This document shows, one piece after another, positions 61,875 through 64,000 of a stretch of 64,000 nt of DNA (positions within the stretch are counted from its first letter, which is position 1; every line of letters begins with the position of its first letter). The notes beneath the pieces were generated by a model. That model saw only the letters and a list, made by a program, of their open reading frames with translations, had not been told where the DNA came from and did no database searches. Source of the DNA: a virus; the IMG/VR virus record IMGVR_UViG_3300042939_001032, positions 1 through 64,000 of that record, one strand, 5' to 3'. Position numbers and translations under genes: made by a program.

Positions 61875-64000
61875 ATGCTTGGGGACTATGCCCCCTCGGA
61901 TTGGGGAATCGCGGATAAAACTGAGTGGGTGGCGGAACAGCCGCTGGAGGGCGAGGCTAGAATGCCCGCGCTGGAGGGTAGAGATGTTGTTGGGTTTTCT
62001 GAGGCAGTTAGCTTTGCTGTTGGGCAACTAAAGCAACAGCCGGCTCATGGCAACAGGAAGCAGGCGGCTATGGTCCATAAATGCGACCCTGGATTCCATG
62101 CTCAAGGTAACCAGTGCGTTCAAAGTAGCACAGCTCCTAAGCCAAAAGGTAGTGTAAGAACTCTTCCTCAAAAAAGAACCGGGGCGCAGATTCAGGAGGG
62201 AATGGCAAAAGCTCTCGATAGAAAAGGAGTAACTGAAGAAACGCAATCGCAACCTAAGCAAGAAGCGCAACCCAAACCAAAACCAGAACCAGAACCTAAA
62301 TCAGAAAAGCAGCCAAAGCCCAGCGAAGAAGCAACTGGATCTACTACTTTAAATCAAGCTCACTCCCAGAGAGAAGCTTTTCTAAAAGATCGTAATCGTG
62401 ACCCGTCTATGTACATAGACACACAAATGGTCGGTAGAGGGAAAGAAAGAACAACTATCAGAAACTACATAGAATCAAGGTTAGGCAGTAATCCAAAACT
62501 CAAAGATGCTGCAACTAGTGCGTTAGAATTTATGTCTCTGTGGGTAGACGGAGACGGAAAAAGAATATCCGGTGATGCTATAAAGGAAGGCAAAACCGCT
62601 CAGGACGTAAAACAATTTAGTCTAGAATACAAATTAAATTCAGATGGATCAGTATCACAGATAGATCCAAGTGAAGAAGGGGAACAGAGAGCGTTTAGAA
62701 ATTATAATGAACTAGAGTCCGTACTAAATGGCCCTATTAAGAAAGCCCTATTAGCCGCTGGATTAACAGAGGAAGATCTATCAGAGCATCCTCCACAGAA
62801 ACCCAATTTGAAAGGGCTCCCTAAAGAACAGAAAGAGGCTGTTAAAGCAGAATATGAACAAAAACTCTCCGCCTATAACCAGAGGGAAAAGAAAAGAGCA
62901 GCGTTGGCGGAAAACCTCTCCTCCGATGTAATGCAGGAGCACCTGCAGGAATCCGAGAGAAAGACCTTCGGATCCCCGCTGGATTCGTTCAAGGATTTGA
63001 CTCCCGAAGAGCAGGATCAAATAGTTGACATTATCTATCCGCTTCTGCCCCCCACTCTTAAAGGCAGGTTCGATAAGGTTGGAAGTCCTAGGAAAAACAT
63101 ATTTGGCGGATACGAAATCCAAGATGGCAAAAAAACACCAGTTTACGCTGACAAAATTACCTCAACTCGCGGTAAAGGTATGCTAAAAAAATACCTTGTT
63201 CAAGGAGGAATAGATGGATACACCCAAGATCCAACCATTATGGGTCCTTTTACTTTAACGCTTGATCACGTACTTCCGTCAGCTAAGGGCGGTGGGGATC
63301 ATCCTGATAATGGAGTCTTTACGCGAGGAGGGTTGAACACCCATCTAAGCGATAATAATTTCCTGTGGCTATATAGATCAGCATTAGGAGAGAAGGAAAG
63401 GCTTAATCAACTTTCCGAGAATCCAGAGGAACAAAAACGCTTATACAATGACGCTCAAAGTGCCGCGTATAAATCTCAATTTGGAACTTCGGTGGCGTTA
63501 TCGCAGGCTGGCACCGGTAAAAAATTAAGCGAGGGTGCTCTTAATAACTCAAGGGGTAATTTGACTGGAGATATGCGAAAGGACATTGGAATGATCTCAA
63601 AAAACGTTCTTGATAACGATCTTCGAGAAGCAAATGCAACTTCTTTGGATCCATCTTCGGCGGAAGTGCAAGAATTTGTTAAGAAACAAACTCTTAAGAT
63701 CCTTGGAATATCATATTTTGGAACTTCTCACCCCAACGCACCAGCCCCAAGCGAAAAAGGCATGTCTTCTCCAATGCAAAATCTACTCTGGGGAGGAATA
63801 TCTTCCAAACTTAAAGAAGGGCAATCCTTCGATGAAATAAATAACGCGATATCAGATATCAAAAACACTTTAGCAGCCTCTTTGCTATCAGGGACGGTGG
63901 CAGGAAATAGATACCTATCTAAGATAGGCGGTGCATCTGATCAAGATACAGAGAGTGTCTTTAAAGCGGGAGTTGAAAAACTTTCTCAATTCATCGGAAG
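61875..64000 (+). CDS. partial long AT-rich gene with HNH-like motif
   Basis: An uninterrupted frame of at least 708 codons that leaves the window without a stop. The first ~55 codons are GC-rich (MLGDYAPSDWGIADKTEWVAEQ...), then mostly AT-rich DNA unlike the rest of the window, with a GC-rich patch near 62900-63010. Residues about 72-87 are KCDPGFHAQGNQCVQ, a two-Cys knuckle. Residues 128-160 are a Lys/Pro/Glu-rich linker. Residues 463-472 are LDHVLPSAKGG, followed by GGLNTHLSDNNFLWL, an HNH-like arrangement. It starts under a late motif, so a virion or late-expressed nuclease is possible. No family recognised. Confidence 0.6.
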   Translation, partial: MLGDYAPSDWGIADKTEWVAEQPLEGEARMPALEGRDVVGFSEAVSFAVGQLKQQPAHGNRKQAAMVHKCDPGFHAQGNQCVQSSTAPKPKGSVRTLPQKRTGAQIQEGMAKALDRKGVTEETQSQPKQEAQPKPKPEPEPKSEKQPKPSEEATGSTTLNQAHSQREAFLKDRNRDPSMYIDTQMVGRGKERTTIRNYIESRLGSNPKLKDAATSALEFMSLWVDGDGKRISGDAIKEGKTAQDVKQFSLEYKLNSDGSVSQIDPSEEGEQRAFRNYNELESVLNGPIKKALLAAGLTEEDLSEHPPQKPNLKGLPKEQKEAVKAEYEQKLSAYNQREKKRAALAENLSSDVMQEHLQESERKTFGSPLDSFKDLTPEEQDQIVDIIYPLLPPTLKGRFDKVGSPRKNIFGGYEIQDGKKTPVYADKITSTRGKGMLKKYLVQGGIDGYTQDPTIMGPFTLTLDHVLPSAKGGGDHPDNGVFTRGGLNTHLSDNNFLWLYRSALGEKERLNQLSENPEEQKRLYNDAQSAAYKSQFGTSVALSQAGTGKKLSEGALNNSRGNLTGDMRKDIGMISKNVLDNDLREANATSLDPSSAEVQEFVKKQTLKILGISYFGTSHPNAPAPSEKGMSSPMQNLLWGGISSKLKEGQSFDEINNAISDIKNTLAASLLSGTVAGNRYLSKIGGASDQDTESVFKAGVEKLSQFIG

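Noticed and set aside
1-64000. tRNA genes, CRISPR arrays, integrase, insertion sequences
   Set aside because: I looked in the gaps and saw no cloverleaf with the TTC loop, no regular direct repeats, and no recombinase or transposase motifs. A tRNAscan-SE run would settle tRNAs.

Overview
The window looks like part of the genome of a tailed phage with a contractile tail that infects a cyanobacterium. It carries P2/Mu-type baseplate genes (gpV-, gpJ-, gpI- and gpD-like), a large terminase, many fibre and adhesin genes, and phage metabolic genes. Cyanobacterial signs are a glutamine-riboswitch-like leader followed by a DUF4278-type peptide, PhoH, a thioredoxin-fold protein, a class I ribonucleotide reductase and many start codons without a Shine-Dalgarno sequence. 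The terminase is not obviously the T4 gp17 type, so I would not call it an ordinary T4-like cyanophage. Portal, capsid, sheath, tube and DNA polymerase genes are not in the window. Most of the sequence is GC-rich, with AT-rich islands inside fibre tips, hydrolase domains and the last gene.

Layout: 1-6761 is a run of tail-fibre, lectin and adhesin genes (LamG, discoidin, carbohydrate-binding types). 6819-8602 holds small genes on both strands. 8612-10951 is a beta-helix tailspike-like protein. 11065-24243 is a four-gene operon of very large virion proteins (two paralogues, an LRR protein and a repeat protein), facing another giant on the minus strand (24247-27792). PhoH, a small virion-like gene, a dNMP-kinase-like gene and a structural gene follow. 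30578-34213 is a tail hub carrying three cell-wall-hydrolase modules. 34905-36600 (minus) encodes an HNH-like protein, a sigma factor and a thioredoxin-fold protein. 36655-45553 (minus) is a tightly overlapped baseplate-terminase operon. 45631-51836 holds two fibre genes, one of 1,876 residues. 51842-60599 is mostly early or metabolic: a possible ssDNA-binding protein, a phosphoesterase, NrdB, NrdA-glutaredoxin, a dUTPase/MazG-like protein, two HNH nucleases and the riboswitch-peptide unit. A C5 methyltransferase (minus) and a long AT-rich HNH-containing gene that runs off the end close the window.

Two promoter classes appear. Host-type sigma-70 promoters, often the exact 9-mer TGGTATAAT, sit before the sigma-factor cluster and the metabolic genes. 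A second motif, GTTTAAAG with small variants, lies about 20-45 bases before the starts of virion genes on both strands. The simplest model is an early-to-late cascade in which the phage sigma factor at 35531-36283 reads GTTTAAAG, as gp55 reads TATAAATA in T4. No gap between genes exceeds about 160 bases. I saw no tRNA gene, insertion sequence, integrase or CRISPR array.
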